Assembly (NCBI GenBank): GCA_023387965.1
Contig: JAEWHE010000041.1
Coordinates: 306,786-370,785 of the forward strand
DNA: 64,000 nt
Source: Bacteroidota bacterium
GTDB taxonomy: Bacteria; Bacteroidota; Bacteroidia; Flavobacteriales; Flavobacteriaceae
Direction: 5' to 3'
In this document: piece by piece, positions 34,477 through 43,743 of the stretch
How the letters are laid out: each line of letters begins with the position of its first letter
Position numbering within the stretch: position 1 is the stretch's first letter
Notes under the pieces: model-generated
Seen by the model: the letters and a program-made list of their open reading frames with translations, nothing else
Told to the model about the DNA's origin: nothing
The model's database searches: none
Position numbers and translations under genes: made by a program

Positions 34477-35823
34477 TTAATTTTTAATGTCAAATTTTTC
34501 CATTCGGCGGTACAAAGCCGCACGAGAAAGTCCTAATTCTTCAGCCGATTTGCTGATGTTGAAATGGTGTTTTTGCAATATTTTTTCAATGGCAATTTTT
34601 TCCATTGCCAATAATTGTCCTTCGATTTCCGTGTCTTCTCGAGTTATTTTTAAGTCCAAATCTTCAGCTTCAATTTGATTTTCGGCCAAAATTACCGCTC
34701 TTTCAATTTTATTTTCCATTTCCCGAATGTTGCCTTTCCACGGATATTGCTGCATTAACGGCAAACATTCCGAAGCAAATTGTAAGTCGTTTCGGTCGTA
34801 TTTTTGAGTCAATTTTTGCAATAAAAATTCTGCCATTGGCAAAATATCTTCTTTTCTTTCCGCAAGCGGAGGCAAAATAATTTCCAGCGTGTTAATACGG
34901 TAAAATAAATCTTCCCTGAAATTTTTCCGCGAAACTTCTTCCGTTAAAACAGCATTAGTTGCTGTGATGATTCTTACGTTTATCGTTCGTGGCTTTGTTT
35001 CTCCTAATCTTATAACTGATTTATTTTGAATTACTTGCAACAACTTCGATTGCAGATGAAACGGTACATTTCCTATTTCGTCTAAAAAAATTGTTCCATT
35101 ATTGGCTGCTTCAAATCTTCCGGCGGTATCAACTTTGGCGTCAGTAAAAGCGCCTTTTGCATAACCAAAAAGTTCACTTTCAAATAAATTTTCGCTAAGC
35201 GAACCCAAATCTACGTGAACAAATGGAGTATTCTTCCGGTTTGATTTTTCGTGGATGAATTGTGCCAAAATAGATTTCCCGGTTCCGTTTTCGCCTAAAA
35301 TCAAAACATTTGCATCTGTTTTCGCTACTTTTTCTGCCAAATTAAATGCTTTCTGAATATTCGATGAATTGCCAATAAAAATTTGATTTTCCGAAAAATT
35401 CTCGGCTTGACTTTTTTGTTTTTTCTCAAATTTTCTCGCTGCTTCAACCGCAGATTTCACAACGTTTATCAGTTTTTCGTTGTCCCAAGGTTTTAAAATA
35501 TAATCAAATGCGCCTGATTTCAATCCTTCGACAGCAGTTTCGACTTTGCCAAAAGCCGTCATCAAAATTACGATGGTCGATGGCGAAAAAGTTTTAATTT
35601 CCTTCAACAAATAAATGCCTTCGCGACCATCTTCAAAACCAATTCGATAATTCATGTCAAGCAATACCACGTCAATTTTATTTTCCGACAAAATTTCTAA
35701 CGCTTTTCTCGGGTGATTGAGGGTAAAAATGTGCTCGAAATGTTTTTTCAGAATCATTTTCGACGCAAAAAGAATGTCTTCCTGATCGTCAATGATTAAA
35801 ATGTTGGCATTGGTTTTTTTCAT
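34477..35823 (-). CDS. NtrC-family sigma-54-dependent response regulator
   Basis: 448 residues. Receiver domain: acidic Asp-Asp at 12-13, phospho-acceptor in VVLLDMNY (Asp56). AAA+ domain: Walker A GENGTGKS at 177-184, sigma-54 loop GAFTDA at 224-229 (canonical GAFTGA, with D for the last G), Walker B GTIFLDEIG at 243-251. C-terminal Fis-type HTH (NISKSAEELGLSRAALYRRM). It activates RNA polymerase-sigma-54. It is divergent from the exporter operon (143 bp between start codons), and the intergenic region holds two candidate activator sites. The D-for-G variant in the L1 loop is something I believe occurs in some Bacteroidetes proteins. Confidence 0.93.
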   Translation of the reverse strand: MKKTNANILIIDDQEDILFASKMILKKHFEHIFTLNHPRKALEILSENKIDVVLLDMNYRIGFEDGREGIYLLKEIKTFSPSTIVILMTAFGKVETAVEGLKSGAFDYILKPWDNEKLINVVKSAVEAARKFEKKQKSQAENFSENQIFIGNSSNIQKAFNLAEKVAKTDANVLILGENGTGKSILAQFIHEKSNRKNTPFVHVDLGSLSENLFESELFGYAKGAFTDAKVDTAGRFEAANNGTIFLDEIGNVPFHLQSKLLQVIQNKSVIRLGETKPRTINVRIITATNAVLTEEVSRKNFREDLFYRINTLEIILPPLAERKEDILPMAEFLLQKLTQKYDRNDLQFASECLPLMQQYPWKGNIREMENKIERAVILAENQIEAEDLDLKITREDTEIEGQLLAMEKIAIEKILQKHHFNISKSAEELGLSRAALYRRMEKFDIKN

Positions 35824-35826
35824 GGC

Positions 35827-35863
35827 TGTTCGCTTTCGGACAAAAAGTGTTCATTTTCGGACA
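35827..35863. promoter_or_regulatory. pair of candidate NtrC-type activator sites
   Basis: TGTTCGCTTTCGGACA (35827-35842) and TGTTCATTTTCGGACA (35848-35863) differ at two bases and start exactly 21 bp apart, two helical turns. Each is an imperfect palindrome (TGTTC with GGACA). They lie about 90-125 bp upstream of the predicted sigma-54 start site, the usual range for enhancer sites of NtrC-type activators. The first overlaps the region just ahead of the regulator's own ATG, so autoregulation is possible. Confidence 0.65.
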
Positions 35864-35926
35864 GTTGTAATTTTTGCTAAAAAATATAAACCCTTAAAAA
35901 TCAATCACTTAGTATTTTTAAAGTTT

Positions 35927-35943
35927 TGGCACAAAAATTCGTA
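35927..35943 (+). promoter_or_regulatory. candidate sigma-54 promoter of the exporter operon
   Basis: TGGCAC is followed by AAAAATTCGTA. The -24 GG (35928-35929) and the -12 dinucleotide (35940-35941, CG rather than GC) are separated by exactly 10 bp, as sigma-54 requires; the -12 half is an imperfect match to TTGCA. The predicted start of transcription is near 35953 and the operon ATG is at 35967. Confidence 0.55.
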
Positions 35944-35966
35944 TTATTCTTACAAAGATTATTAAA

Positions 35967-37205
35967 ATGGACACAGTAGTTCCTCGTAAAAGTAGAAAAA
36001 ATAAATATTTATTGATTGGCATTCCAATTTTTTTGCTTTTCGGATATTTCGTTTTTAGCTCGTTAACCAAAAAAAGAAGTTTGACGGTGAAACGTGAAGA
36101 AATTTCGATTAAAACAGTTGAAAACAATTTTTTTGAAGACTTTATTGTGTTTCAGGCAAAGGTTGAACCGTTAAATTCGATGTTGCTAAACGTGGTTGAA
36201 GGCGGATCCATTCAGGAAATTTTTGTGGGAAATGGTGATTTTGTGGAAAAGGGTCAACCTTTGGCGAGACTTTACAACCCGAATACAGAATTGGGCTACA
36301 TGAATCAGGAAACCGCCATGATTGAGCAAATCAACAATTTGAATAAATCAAAACTCGATTTGCGAACACAAGAATTGAATTTAGCTAAGGATTTGGTGGC
36401 AATTGAACACGATTATACTGATGCTAAAAATTTGTATGATTTAAACGAAAAATTATTCAAAGAAGAAATTCTCAGTAAAAATGAGTGGGAAAAAACCAAG
36501 GAAAATTTCCGTTTTCAAAAAGAACGAAAAAATATCATTCAGCAAAGTATCCAGAAAGAAAAACAAGCCAATCAAATTTTGATTTCGCAAATCAATCAAT
36601 CGCAAGGAATCATGCAGAAAAGTTTGGAAATTTTGCGTAGCAATAAAAAGAATTTTCTGGTGGTAGCGCCACTTGCCGGACGTTTGTCTTCGTTTGAACC
36701 TGTGTTAGGAAAAAATTATACGGCTGGAGAAAGCATCGGAAAAATTGATGTGATGAAGGGTTATAAATTACTCGCCAATGTGGATGAATTTTACTTGGAA
36801 AAAATTTCGGTTGGGCAAAAAGGCGAAATCGAACATCAAGGGAAAACCGTGGAAGTGGAAGTTCAAAAAGTAATTCCGGAGGTAAAAGAAGGTCGTTTTT
36901 TGGTAGAACTTAATTTTCTCGAAAATAAAGAACTTGATTTGAGGCAAGGGTTGAGTTTTGGCGTTCGTCTTATTTTGTCGGGCAAGAAAAAAACCACGGT
37001 TTTATCGAAAGGTAGTTTTTACGAAACCACTTCGGGTAAATGGATTTTTGTGGTAAAAGACAATGTTGCCGAACGTAGAAATATTAAAATTGGAAATGAA
37101 AATCCTTTGTATTACGAAATTTTGGAAGGCTTGAAACCTGGCGAAAAAGTCATTACATCGAACTATAAGGATTACGAAAAAATCGAACAAATAAATTTAG
37201 AATAA
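35967..37205 (+). CDS. periplasmic adaptor (HlyD/RND-type membrane-fusion protein)
   Basis: 412 residues. A cytoplasmic N-terminus and one TM segment (about residues 17-33) are followed by a split biotinyl-lipoyl domain (VEGGSIQEIFVGNGDFVEKGQPLARLYN and FLVVAPLAGRLS, with VGKNYTAGESIGKI). A long coiled-coil hairpin lies between them (residues ~110-220), followed by beta-barrel and membrane-proximal parts (VEVEVQKVIPEV). It bridges the inner-membrane permeases to TolC. First gene of the exporter operon. Confidence 0.92.
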   Translation: MDTVVPRKSRKNKYLLIGIPIFLLFGYFVFSSLTKKRSLTVKREEISIKTVENNFFEDFIVFQAKVEPLNSMLLNVVEGGSIQEIFVGNGDFVEKGQPLARLYNPNTELGYMNQETAMIEQINNLNKSKLDLRTQELNLAKDLVAIEHDYTDAKNLYDLNEKLFKEEILSKNEWEKTKENFRFQKERKNIIQQSIQKEKQANQILISQINQSQGIMQKSLEILRSNKKNFLVVAPLAGRLSSFEPVLGKNYTAGESIGKIDVMKGYKLLANVDEFYLEKISVGQKGEIEHQGKTVEVEVQKVIPEVKEGRFLVELNFLENKELDLRQGLSFGVRLILSGKKKTTVLSKGSFYETTSGKWIFVVKDNVAERRNIKIGNENPLYYEILEGLKPGEKVITSNYKDYEKIEQINLE

Positions 37206-37283
37206 GCGATTTGGCTCGTACTTTAGCAAAGTCACTTCGAGAAAAATAAAGAAAAAATCAATCATCAAAAAACGAACAATATC

Positions 37284-37991
37284 ATGATCAAAATTGAAAA
37301 TTTAAGCAAAATTTTTAGAGCTGAAGAAGTGGAAACCAAAGCCTTGAATGAGGTTTCACTTACTGTAAATGAAGGCGAATTTGTAACTATTATGGGAGCT
37401 TCGGGTTGTGGAAAATCGACTTTGCTAAATATCGTGGGACTTTTAGACGACACCAATGGCGGAAGTTATAAGCTTTTGAATCAGGAAACGACGCAGTTGA
37501 ACGAGAAAGAAAAATCGAAATTACGGAAGCAAAATATTGGTTTTGTATTTCAAAATTTTAATTTAATCGACGAACTTTCGGTGTATGACAATATCGAATT
37601 GCCGCTGATTTACAACAATGTTTCAGCATCGGAACGCAAGAAAAAAGTGGAAACCATTGCCGAACGTTTGGCCATTTCACATCGGTTGAAACACTTTCCG
37701 CAGCAACTTTCGGGAGGTCAACAACAGCGTGTTGCCGTGGCAAGAGCTTTGATTAACGACCCAAAAATAATTTTGGCCGATGAACCTACGGGAAATCTTG
37801 ACAGTAAAAACGGTAATGATGTGATGGAATTATTGACGGATTTACACGCCAATGGAGCGACAATTTTAATGGTAACACATTCTGATTACGACGCGTCATT
37901 TTCGCAAAAAACTATTTTCATGAAAGACGGAATGATTCTTTCGGAAAAAAGCAATAGCCGAAATGTGGATGTTTTGATTTCAAATTCATAG
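37284..37991 (+). CDS. ABC transporter ATP-binding protein (MacB/LolD-type)
   Basis: 235 residues. Walker A GASGCGKST (about residues 39-47), Q-loop VFQNFNLI, signature LSGGQQQRVAVARAL, Walker B IILADEPTGNLD, and H-loop MVTHSDYD. Its closest pattern is the LolD/MacB group that pairs with FtsX-type permeases. It is the only ATPase of the operon, so it must drive both permeases. Starts 78 bp after the adaptor stop; its stop lies 5 bp before the first permease. Confidence 0.95.
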   Translation: MIKIENLSKIFRAEEVETKALNEVSLTVNEGEFVTIMGASGCGKSTLLNIVGLLDDTNGGSYKLLNQETTQLNEKEKSKLRKQNIGFVFQNFNLIDELSVYDNIELPLIYNNVSASERKKKVETIAERLAISHRLKHFPQQLSGGQQQRVAVARALINDPKIILADEPTGNLDSKNGNDVMELLTDLHANGATILMVTHSDYDASFSQKTIFMKDGMILSEKSNSRNVDVLISNS

Positions 37992-37996
37992 AAATC

Positions 37997-40429
37997 ATGG
38001 TCAAAAATTGGACAAGGCTTTTTATTCACCATTTTAAAAACCACAAGATTTTCGCGATACTGAATATTTTGGGTTTGGGAATTGGTATTGCCGGAATCAT
38101 TTTCGCCATTTTGTATTGGAACGACGAGCATTCTTACGAAAGTTGGAATCCTGATAAAGACAGGGTTCATCTTTCGGTTTCGACCATTGCAGATGAATTT
38201 GTTTGGGCTTCGAACGTATCGGGTTTTGTGCCATATTTTGAGAAAAATTTCCCGGAAATCGAATCGTATGCTTATTTTGAAAATTGGTACGACGAAAACG
38301 TGGTACAAACCGGAAATAAAAGAACCATTGCCAAAGTAATTGCGGCTCAAAAGGATTTTTTTCAAATGTTTCCATTTCAGTTTACACACGGAAATCCGCA
38401 AACGACCTTGCAAGACGAGAATAGTTTGGCACTTCGGGAAGATTTGGCGAAAGCACTTTTTGGCGAAAAAAATCCGGTTGGGAAATCTATTTTATTTCGG
38501 AACAAAAGTTATATAGTTAGGGGTGTTTACAAAATTCCCGGAAATACCATGTTGAAACCTCAAGTGGTGATTAACAACATGGAAAAACGCCTGAAAGACG
38601 ACGTGGATAATTGGGGAAATTTTAATTATGGTTTATTAATCAAATTAAAAAATCCGGAGCAAAAACAGGCTGTCGAACGCAAAATGTCACAAATTGTTTT
38701 TGAAAACCGCGATGTAAAACGTGCCAAAGCCGAAGGTGTTTCGATTGAAGAATGGAAAAAAAGAAAGGAAAATAAATTTGCAATCGAGTTACAACCGTTG
38801 TCACAATTGCGTTTACATTCTTCGGTGGAAGCCTTGCCGGAACACCCAGGAAATTATCAGTTTTTGATGATTATGGTAGGAATTTCGGTGTTGATTTTAA
38901 TTTTGTCGATTGTAAATTACATCAATCTTGCTACCGCAAATGCAGTAAAACGCGCGAAAGAAGTTGGCGTTCGGAAAATTTTTGGCGCTACAAAATCCAA
39001 CATCGTTTTACAGTTTTTATTTGAAACAGCAATCATTTCAGGTATCGCCATACTTTTTGCGTTATTGTTAGTAGAATTGGCTTTGCCATATTACAATGAT
39101 TTTTTAGGCAAAAATTTAGTGATTGAAGGCAGTCAGTTTTATGGGCAATTGCTATTAATTTTTGTGGTAGTCATTGTTGTAGCAGGAATTCTTCCAGCAA
39201 TTTACGTGGCTAATTTTCAAACGATAAAAGTTTTAAAAGGAAATTATTCGCGAAGCAAAAATGGTACTTTCACCCGAAACGCCATGCTGGTTTTGCAATT
39301 TGCCATCGCAACATTTTTTATGGTAGGTTCTTACATTGTGTACCAGCAAATTGATTTTGTGATGAAAAAAGATTTAGGTTTCAAAGGCGATCAAATTTTG
39401 CAAATTGTGTACAACAATAATTATGACTATTTGATTGATCCTAATTTTGAAAAAACCGTAGCCAGGAAATATTTTAGTACCAAAGAACAATTGTTGCAAA
39501 TTGACGGCGTGAAAACCGTTTCGGCAGGTTCGTTTTCCTTTGGAAACACGGTTGGAGCTTCTTCGAGTTTTGATTATGGCGTTCATTCTGTACAAAGCAA
39601 AAACATGTTGATTGATTTTGGAATGCTTGAAATGATGAAAATCAAAATAAAAGAAGGTCGGTATTTTTCGCCACAATTTGCGTTGGATACTGTTTCCAGT
39701 GTAATACTTAATGAAACTGCGGTAAGGTTGATGAAAGAAAAAAATCCGATTGGAAAAGAAATTCGCTGGAACGATAAAATGCTAAAAATCGTTGGCGTGG
39801 TCAAAGATTTTCACATCAATGGACCACAAGAGGAAATTCCGCCGATGACATTTTTTCATCCCAAAACCATTCCTTGGATGATTCTCAATGCCAATACCAT
39901 TTATTTAGATGTTGAAGCCGGAAAAATCGAAGAAGTTTTGGCAAAAACCGAAACTTTGTGGAAAACTAAAGTAGATCCGGAATTTCCGTTTCAATATGAT
40001 TTTGCCGATAAAAGTTTTGCCAGATCTTATCAAAATTATGTGTACCAACGCAACTTATTTTCGCTCTTAAACATTGTTGTAATTCTGATTGCGTTGTTCG
40101 GTTTATTTGCCATTTCTTCGTATTCGATCCAAAGACGAATGAAGGAAATCGCCATCCGTAAAACACTTGGTGCCGAAACAAAATCGCTTTTGCAAAATCT
40201 TTCCAAACAATACATTTGGTTTTGCGTAATTGGTTTTGTCATCGCCGTAATTCCTGTGTATATTTTGCTCAACAAATGGCTCGAAAATTTTGTTTACAGA
40301 ATTGAAATTTCAGTTATACCGTTTGTATTAGGTTTCTTAATTTTGATGATTGCCACGCTTTTTGTGGTGTTGTCAAATGCGTTTAACGCTACTAAAGTCA
40401 ATGTTTTACAATATCTTAAATACGAATAA
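37997..40429 (+). CDS. FtsX/MacB-type ABC permease, first of two paralogues
   Basis: 810 residues. One TM near residues 20-40 precedes an extracytoplasmic MacB-PCD-like domain (~45-280). A block of three TMs with the FtsX signature KRAKEVGVRKIFGATKS follows (~290-400), then an FtsX-like second unit (TM ~430-450, second periplasmic domain ~460-690, and terminal TMs with MKEIAIRKTLGAETKSLL). The layout is the duplicated FtsX architecture of Bacteroidetes ABC transporters. Strongly similar to the 804-residue permease encoded at 41302. Second to fifth gene order: ATPase, permease, GIN protein, permease. Confidence 0.93.
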   Translation: MVKNWTRLFIHHFKNHKIFAILNILGLGIGIAGIIFAILYWNDEHSYESWNPDKDRVHLSVSTIADEFVWASNVSGFVPYFEKNFPEIESYAYFENWYDENVVQTGNKRTIAKVIAAQKDFFQMFPFQFTHGNPQTTLQDENSLALREDLAKALFGEKNPVGKSILFRNKSYIVRGVYKIPGNTMLKPQVVINNMEKRLKDDVDNWGNFNYGLLIKLKNPEQKQAVERKMSQIVFENRDVKRAKAEGVSIEEWKKRKENKFAIELQPLSQLRLHSSVEALPEHPGNYQFLMIMVGISVLILILSIVNYINLATANAVKRAKEVGVRKIFGATKSNIVLQFLFETAIISGIAILFALLLVELALPYYNDFLGKNLVIEGSQFYGQLLLIFVVVIVVAGILPAIYVANFQTIKVLKGNYSRSKNGTFTRNAMLVLQFAIATFFMVGSYIVYQQIDFVMKKDLGFKGDQILQIVYNNNYDYLIDPNFEKTVARKYFSTKEQLLQIDGVKTVSAGSFSFGNTVGASSSFDYGVHSVQSKNMLIDFGMLEMMKIKIKEGRYFSPQFALDTVSSVILNETAVRLMKEKNPIGKEIRWNDKMLKIVGVVKDFHINGPQEEIPPMTFFHPKTIPWMILNANTIYLDVEAGKIEEVLAKTETLWKTKVDPEFPFQYDFADKSFARSYQNYVYQRNLFSLLNIVVILIALFGLFAISSYSIQRRMKEIAIRKTLGAETKSLLQNLSKQYIWFCVIGFVIAVIPVYILLNKWLENFVYRIEISVIPFVLGFLILMIATLFVVLSNAFNATKVNVLQYLKYE

Positions 40430-40451
40430 TAATCCCTCAAAATTAAATATC

Positions 40452-41252
40452 ATGATCCGATTTATTTTTTACACCCTCGTCTTAATCACAGCAACAATCG
40501 CTACTGCACAAGTTTCTGAAAACCGAACTGTTGGCAATTTTTCCAAAATAAAAGTGTCACAAGGAATTGAACTTTTTTACACGCCAAGTGCTACGCAAAG
40601 CATTAAAGTGGAAACGGACGACAATGAAAAATTAACCTACATCAAAACTGAAGTTGAAGGTAATACGCTACGGGTTTACATCGATCATTCCAACCCAAAA
40701 CGCAACGAAAGTGGAAAGAAAAAGCGCAACAATAGATTCGTCAACAATAATTATGGCATCAATTTCAAGGTTCTAAAAGTTTGGGTTTCTGCACCAAATG
40801 TGGATGGTTTTAAAGCCAGTTCTTCAGGTTCAATAAAAGTAGAAAAGCCGGTTTCTGCCAATGAATTTTCTATCGATGCATCGTCAAGCGGAAGTATTTC
40901 TGGAAATTTTTCTGGCAAAGTGATTCACGTTGACATTTCGTCAAGTGCTGACGTGAATTTGCAGGTTGATGCCGAAAAAATAAATGTTCAAGCCAGTAGT
41001 TCTGCCGATGCTGATATTTCCGGGAAAGCAAAGGATTTATACGTAAAAGCGAGTAGTTCTGCAGATGTTGATGCCGATGATTTGCAAGTGCAAAATGCCA
41101 AAATCGAAGCCAGTAGTTCTGGAGACGTAGATGTTTTTGTAACAGAAAATCTTGATGCAAAAGCGTCTTCAAGTGCGTCAATCGATTACAAAGGAAATCC
41201 AAAACAAGTAAATACTGAAAAAAGTTCTTCAGGTTCGGTTACTAAAAAATAA
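40452..41252 (+). CDS. DUF2807 (GIN domain) exported protein
   Basis: 266 residues from the ATG at 40452 (a longer frame begins 34 codons upstream but is not credible). Signal peptide ends in TATIATAQ. The body is a stack of short beta turns with Ser-rich edges: FKASSSGSIKVEK, IDASSSGSISGNF, VDISSSADVNLQV, VQASSSADADISG, VKASSSADVDADD, IEASSSGDVDV and AKASSSASID. This matches the GIN/DUF2807 beta-helix family, often called a putative auto-transporter adhesin head. Its place between the two permeases, about 23 bp after the first and 50 bp before the second, implies it is part of, or exported by, the ABC system. Confidence 0.82.
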   Translation: MIRFIFYTLVLITATIATAQVSENRTVGNFSKIKVSQGIELFYTPSATQSIKVETDDNEKLTYIKTEVEGNTLRVYIDHSNPKRNESGKKKRNNRFVNNNYGINFKVLKVWVSAPNVDGFKASSSGSIKVEKPVSANEFSIDASSSGSISGNFSGKVIHVDISSSADVNLQVDAEKINVQASSSADADISGKAKDLYVKASSSADVDADDLQVQNAKIEASSSGDVDVFVTENLDAKASSSASIDYKGNPKQVNTEKSSSGSVTKK

Positions 41253-41301
41253 AAACAGCCTCATCAGCTGAACGAGTTTCAATCATCATAATCAAAAAGC
41301 A

Positions 41302-43716
41302 ATGTTTAAAAATTGGTTAAAAATTTATCTTCATCAAATCAAAAGCAATAAGCTGTTTACGGCTCTCAATGTTTTGGGTTTGAGTTTGGGAATTTCGGGC
41401 GTGATTTTCGGTATTTTGTACTGGAATGACGAACACGAATACAACGCTTGGAATCCAGAGAAAGAACACGTTTTTCAGGTGGTAAACGAAGTTTCGCCCG
41501 GAATGTTTTGGAACACAAATGTTGGTGCTTTAAATTGGCATCTTGGCAATTTTAAAGAGTTAGAAAGTTATTGTTACACCCGAAATTATTATTTTCATGA
41601 AATCATTAAGTACAATGGCAAGAAAGCGCAACTCGCCATTTTAGATGCACAAAATACTTTTTTCAGCTATTTTCCATTTGAATTTGTTCAAGGAAATCGG
41701 CAAAATGCTTTAAAAGACAAATCGTCAATTGCATTATCGCAAGAAGCTGCAGCCCAACTTTTTGGCAAAGAAAATCCTATTGGCAAAACAGTAGAATATT
41801 CTGATAGAAAATTAATTGTGAGAGGTGTTTATAAAAAACCCTCAAAATCTTCTTATGCTCCGGAAGTAGTAACGAATTTAATTGATGATTTTATCAAAAA
41901 AGAAGGTCCTGACAACTGGGGAAATTACAGTTATGGTTTGCTGGTGAAGCTAAAAGATCCTTCTCAAGCAGATTTGGTTAAGCAAAAGATAAGCAATTTG
42001 TATTTTGAAAATAGTATAAAAGTTTGGGCAAAAGAAGAAGGAATTTCGCCAGAAAATTACATCAAAAAATACGGCAGAATCATCCCAATTTTAGAGCCTT
42101 TGGCAACAGCCAGATTACATTCGGTTACAAACGGTTATCCAGAAGGACGAGGAAGTTACCAATTTTTAGTAATCATGGTTGGGTTAAGTGTGTTGATTTT
42201 AGTTTTATCAATCGTTAACTACGTTAACCTTTCAACAGCCAATGCGGTAAAACGTGCCAAGGAAGTTGGCGTAAGGAAAATTTTAGGGGCTTCGAAAAAA
42301 AATATTGTGTACCAATTTATTTTTGAAACCGTGATGACCACTGTATTTGCAATCTTGTTGGCATTGTTAATTGTAGAACTTTCACTTCCGTATTACAACG
42401 ATTTTCTCAATAAAAAACTCGCTTTGTCCGGTTCGGAATTTTTCGTTCAGCTTGTCGCAATTTTTTTCGTAGTAGTAGTCGTGGCAGGTATTTTTCCAGC
42501 AATGTACGTGGCTAACTTTGAAGCATTGAAGGTTTTGAAAGGCAATTTCGGAAGAAGCAAAAGCGGCATTTGGCTTAGAAATTCCATGTTGGTTTTGCAG
42601 TTTGCGATTGCCACGTTTTTCATCGTTGGTTCGTACATAGTTTTTCAGCAAGTTGATTTTTTAACCAAAAAAGATTTAGGTTTTCAAGGCGAACAAGTGC
42701 TGAATATTTTTTACCGAAGACCAGATGACAGCGACCCAAAAATTATATATAACCGATACAACACGGTAAAACAGGAATTGCTGAAAATTAAAGGAGTGAA
42801 AGATGTATCTGCGGGAGCTTTTACAATCGGAAACGGTTCTGGGTCGTCGTCGAGTTACCAACATAAAGATGTGAAAATTCAGGCACAAAATATGGCGATG
42901 GATTTTCAAATGCCGGAAGTTTTAGGGATAAAATTGGCTTCGGGTAGGTTTTTGTCAGAAAAATTTGCTTCGGATACTATCAATTCCATGTTGGTTAACG
43001 AAACCGCAGCGAAAATGATGGGCGAAAAAAATCCGCTTGGAATTGAAATAAATTGGAACGATCAGAAATTAAAAATTGTAGGAGTCGTAAAAGATTTTCA
43101 CATGTATGGTCCTCAAGCCGAAATCCCGCCAATGGTGTTTTTCCACTTTAAAACCATCGATTGGATGTCGTACAATCTTAATTCGGTTTATGTAAAAATT
43201 GATGCCGAAAATATGCAAGAAACCATTGCCAAAATTGAAGATTTTTGGGGTGAAAAAGTCGATCCGGAATATCCTTTGAAATATGATTTTGTCGATAAAA
43301 ATTTTGCCAGAACTTATGAAAGTTATGTTAAACAACGCAATTTGTTCAGCTTGTTGAACTTTGTCGTGATTTTAATCGCACTTTTTGGGTTGTTCGCTTT
43401 GGCTTCGTATTCCATCCAAAGAAAAATGAAGGACATCGCGATCAGAAAAACTTTGGGAGCTGAAACCAAAACGTTGCTCAAAGAACTTTCGGTACAATAC
43501 ATTGTCTTTTGCGTGATTGGTTTTATCCTTGCCGTTGTCCCCATTTATATTTTGCTAAGCAAATGGTTAGAAAATTTCGCTTATAGAATCGAGATTTCGG
43601 TTATTCCATTTATCGTTGGATTTTTAGGATTGATGTTGCTAACGCTAATCGTGGTGCTTTCCAGAGCATTTCAGGCAACGAAAGTTCAGGTGTTGAAATA
43701 CCTCAAATACGAGTAA
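41302..43716 (+). CDS. FtsX/MacB-type ABC permease, second paralogue
   Basis: 804 residues, same architecture as the permease at 37997-40429: N-terminal TM at residues ~18-38, MacB-PCD-like periplasmic domain, KRAKEVGVRKILGASKKN and MKDIAIRKTLGAETKTLL as the two FtsX signatures. The two share long identical stretches (for example NAVKRAKEVGVRKI and VVKDFHxxGPQxEIPPM) but differ across the periplasmic domains, where cargo contact would occur. Gene duplication within the operon is evident. A heterodimer with one ATPase is the simplest model; two homodimers are also possible. Confidence 0.93.
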   Translation: MFKNWLKIYLHQIKSNKLFTALNVLGLSLGISGVIFGILYWNDEHEYNAWNPEKEHVFQVVNEVSPGMFWNTNVGALNWHLGNFKELESYCYTRNYYFHEIIKYNGKKAQLAILDAQNTFFSYFPFEFVQGNRQNALKDKSSIALSQEAAAQLFGKENPIGKTVEYSDRKLIVRGVYKKPSKSSYAPEVVTNLIDDFIKKEGPDNWGNYSYGLLVKLKDPSQADLVKQKISNLYFENSIKVWAKEEGISPENYIKKYGRIIPILEPLATARLHSVTNGYPEGRGSYQFLVIMVGLSVLILVLSIVNYVNLSTANAVKRAKEVGVRKILGASKKNIVYQFIFETVMTTVFAILLALLIVELSLPYYNDFLNKKLALSGSEFFVQLVAIFFVVVVVAGIFPAMYVANFEALKVLKGNFGRSKSGIWLRNSMLVLQFAIATFFIVGSYIVFQQVDFLTKKDLGFQGEQVLNIFYRRPDDSDPKIIYNRYNTVKQELLKIKGVKDVSAGAFTIGNGSGSSSSYQHKDVKIQAQNMAMDFQMPEVLGIKLASGRFLSEKFASDTINSMLVNETAAKMMGEKNPLGIEINWNDQKLKIVGVVKDFHMYGPQAEIPPMVFFHFKTIDWMSYNLNSVYVKIDAENMQETIAKIEDFWGEKVDPEYPLKYDFVDKNFARTYESYVKQRNLFSLLNFVVILIALFGLFALASYSIQRKMKDIAIRKTLGAETKTLLKELSVQYIVFCVIGFILAVVPIYILLSKWLENFAYRIEISVIPFIVGFLGLMLLTLIVVLSRAFQATKVQVLKYLKYE

Positions 43717-43743
43717 ATTTTTATAAAAATCATCAATCAGAAG

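Noticed and set aside
40350..40451. 34-codon upstream extension of the DUF2807 protein
   Set aside because: It overlaps the permease gene in another frame and places the signal peptide inside the protein.
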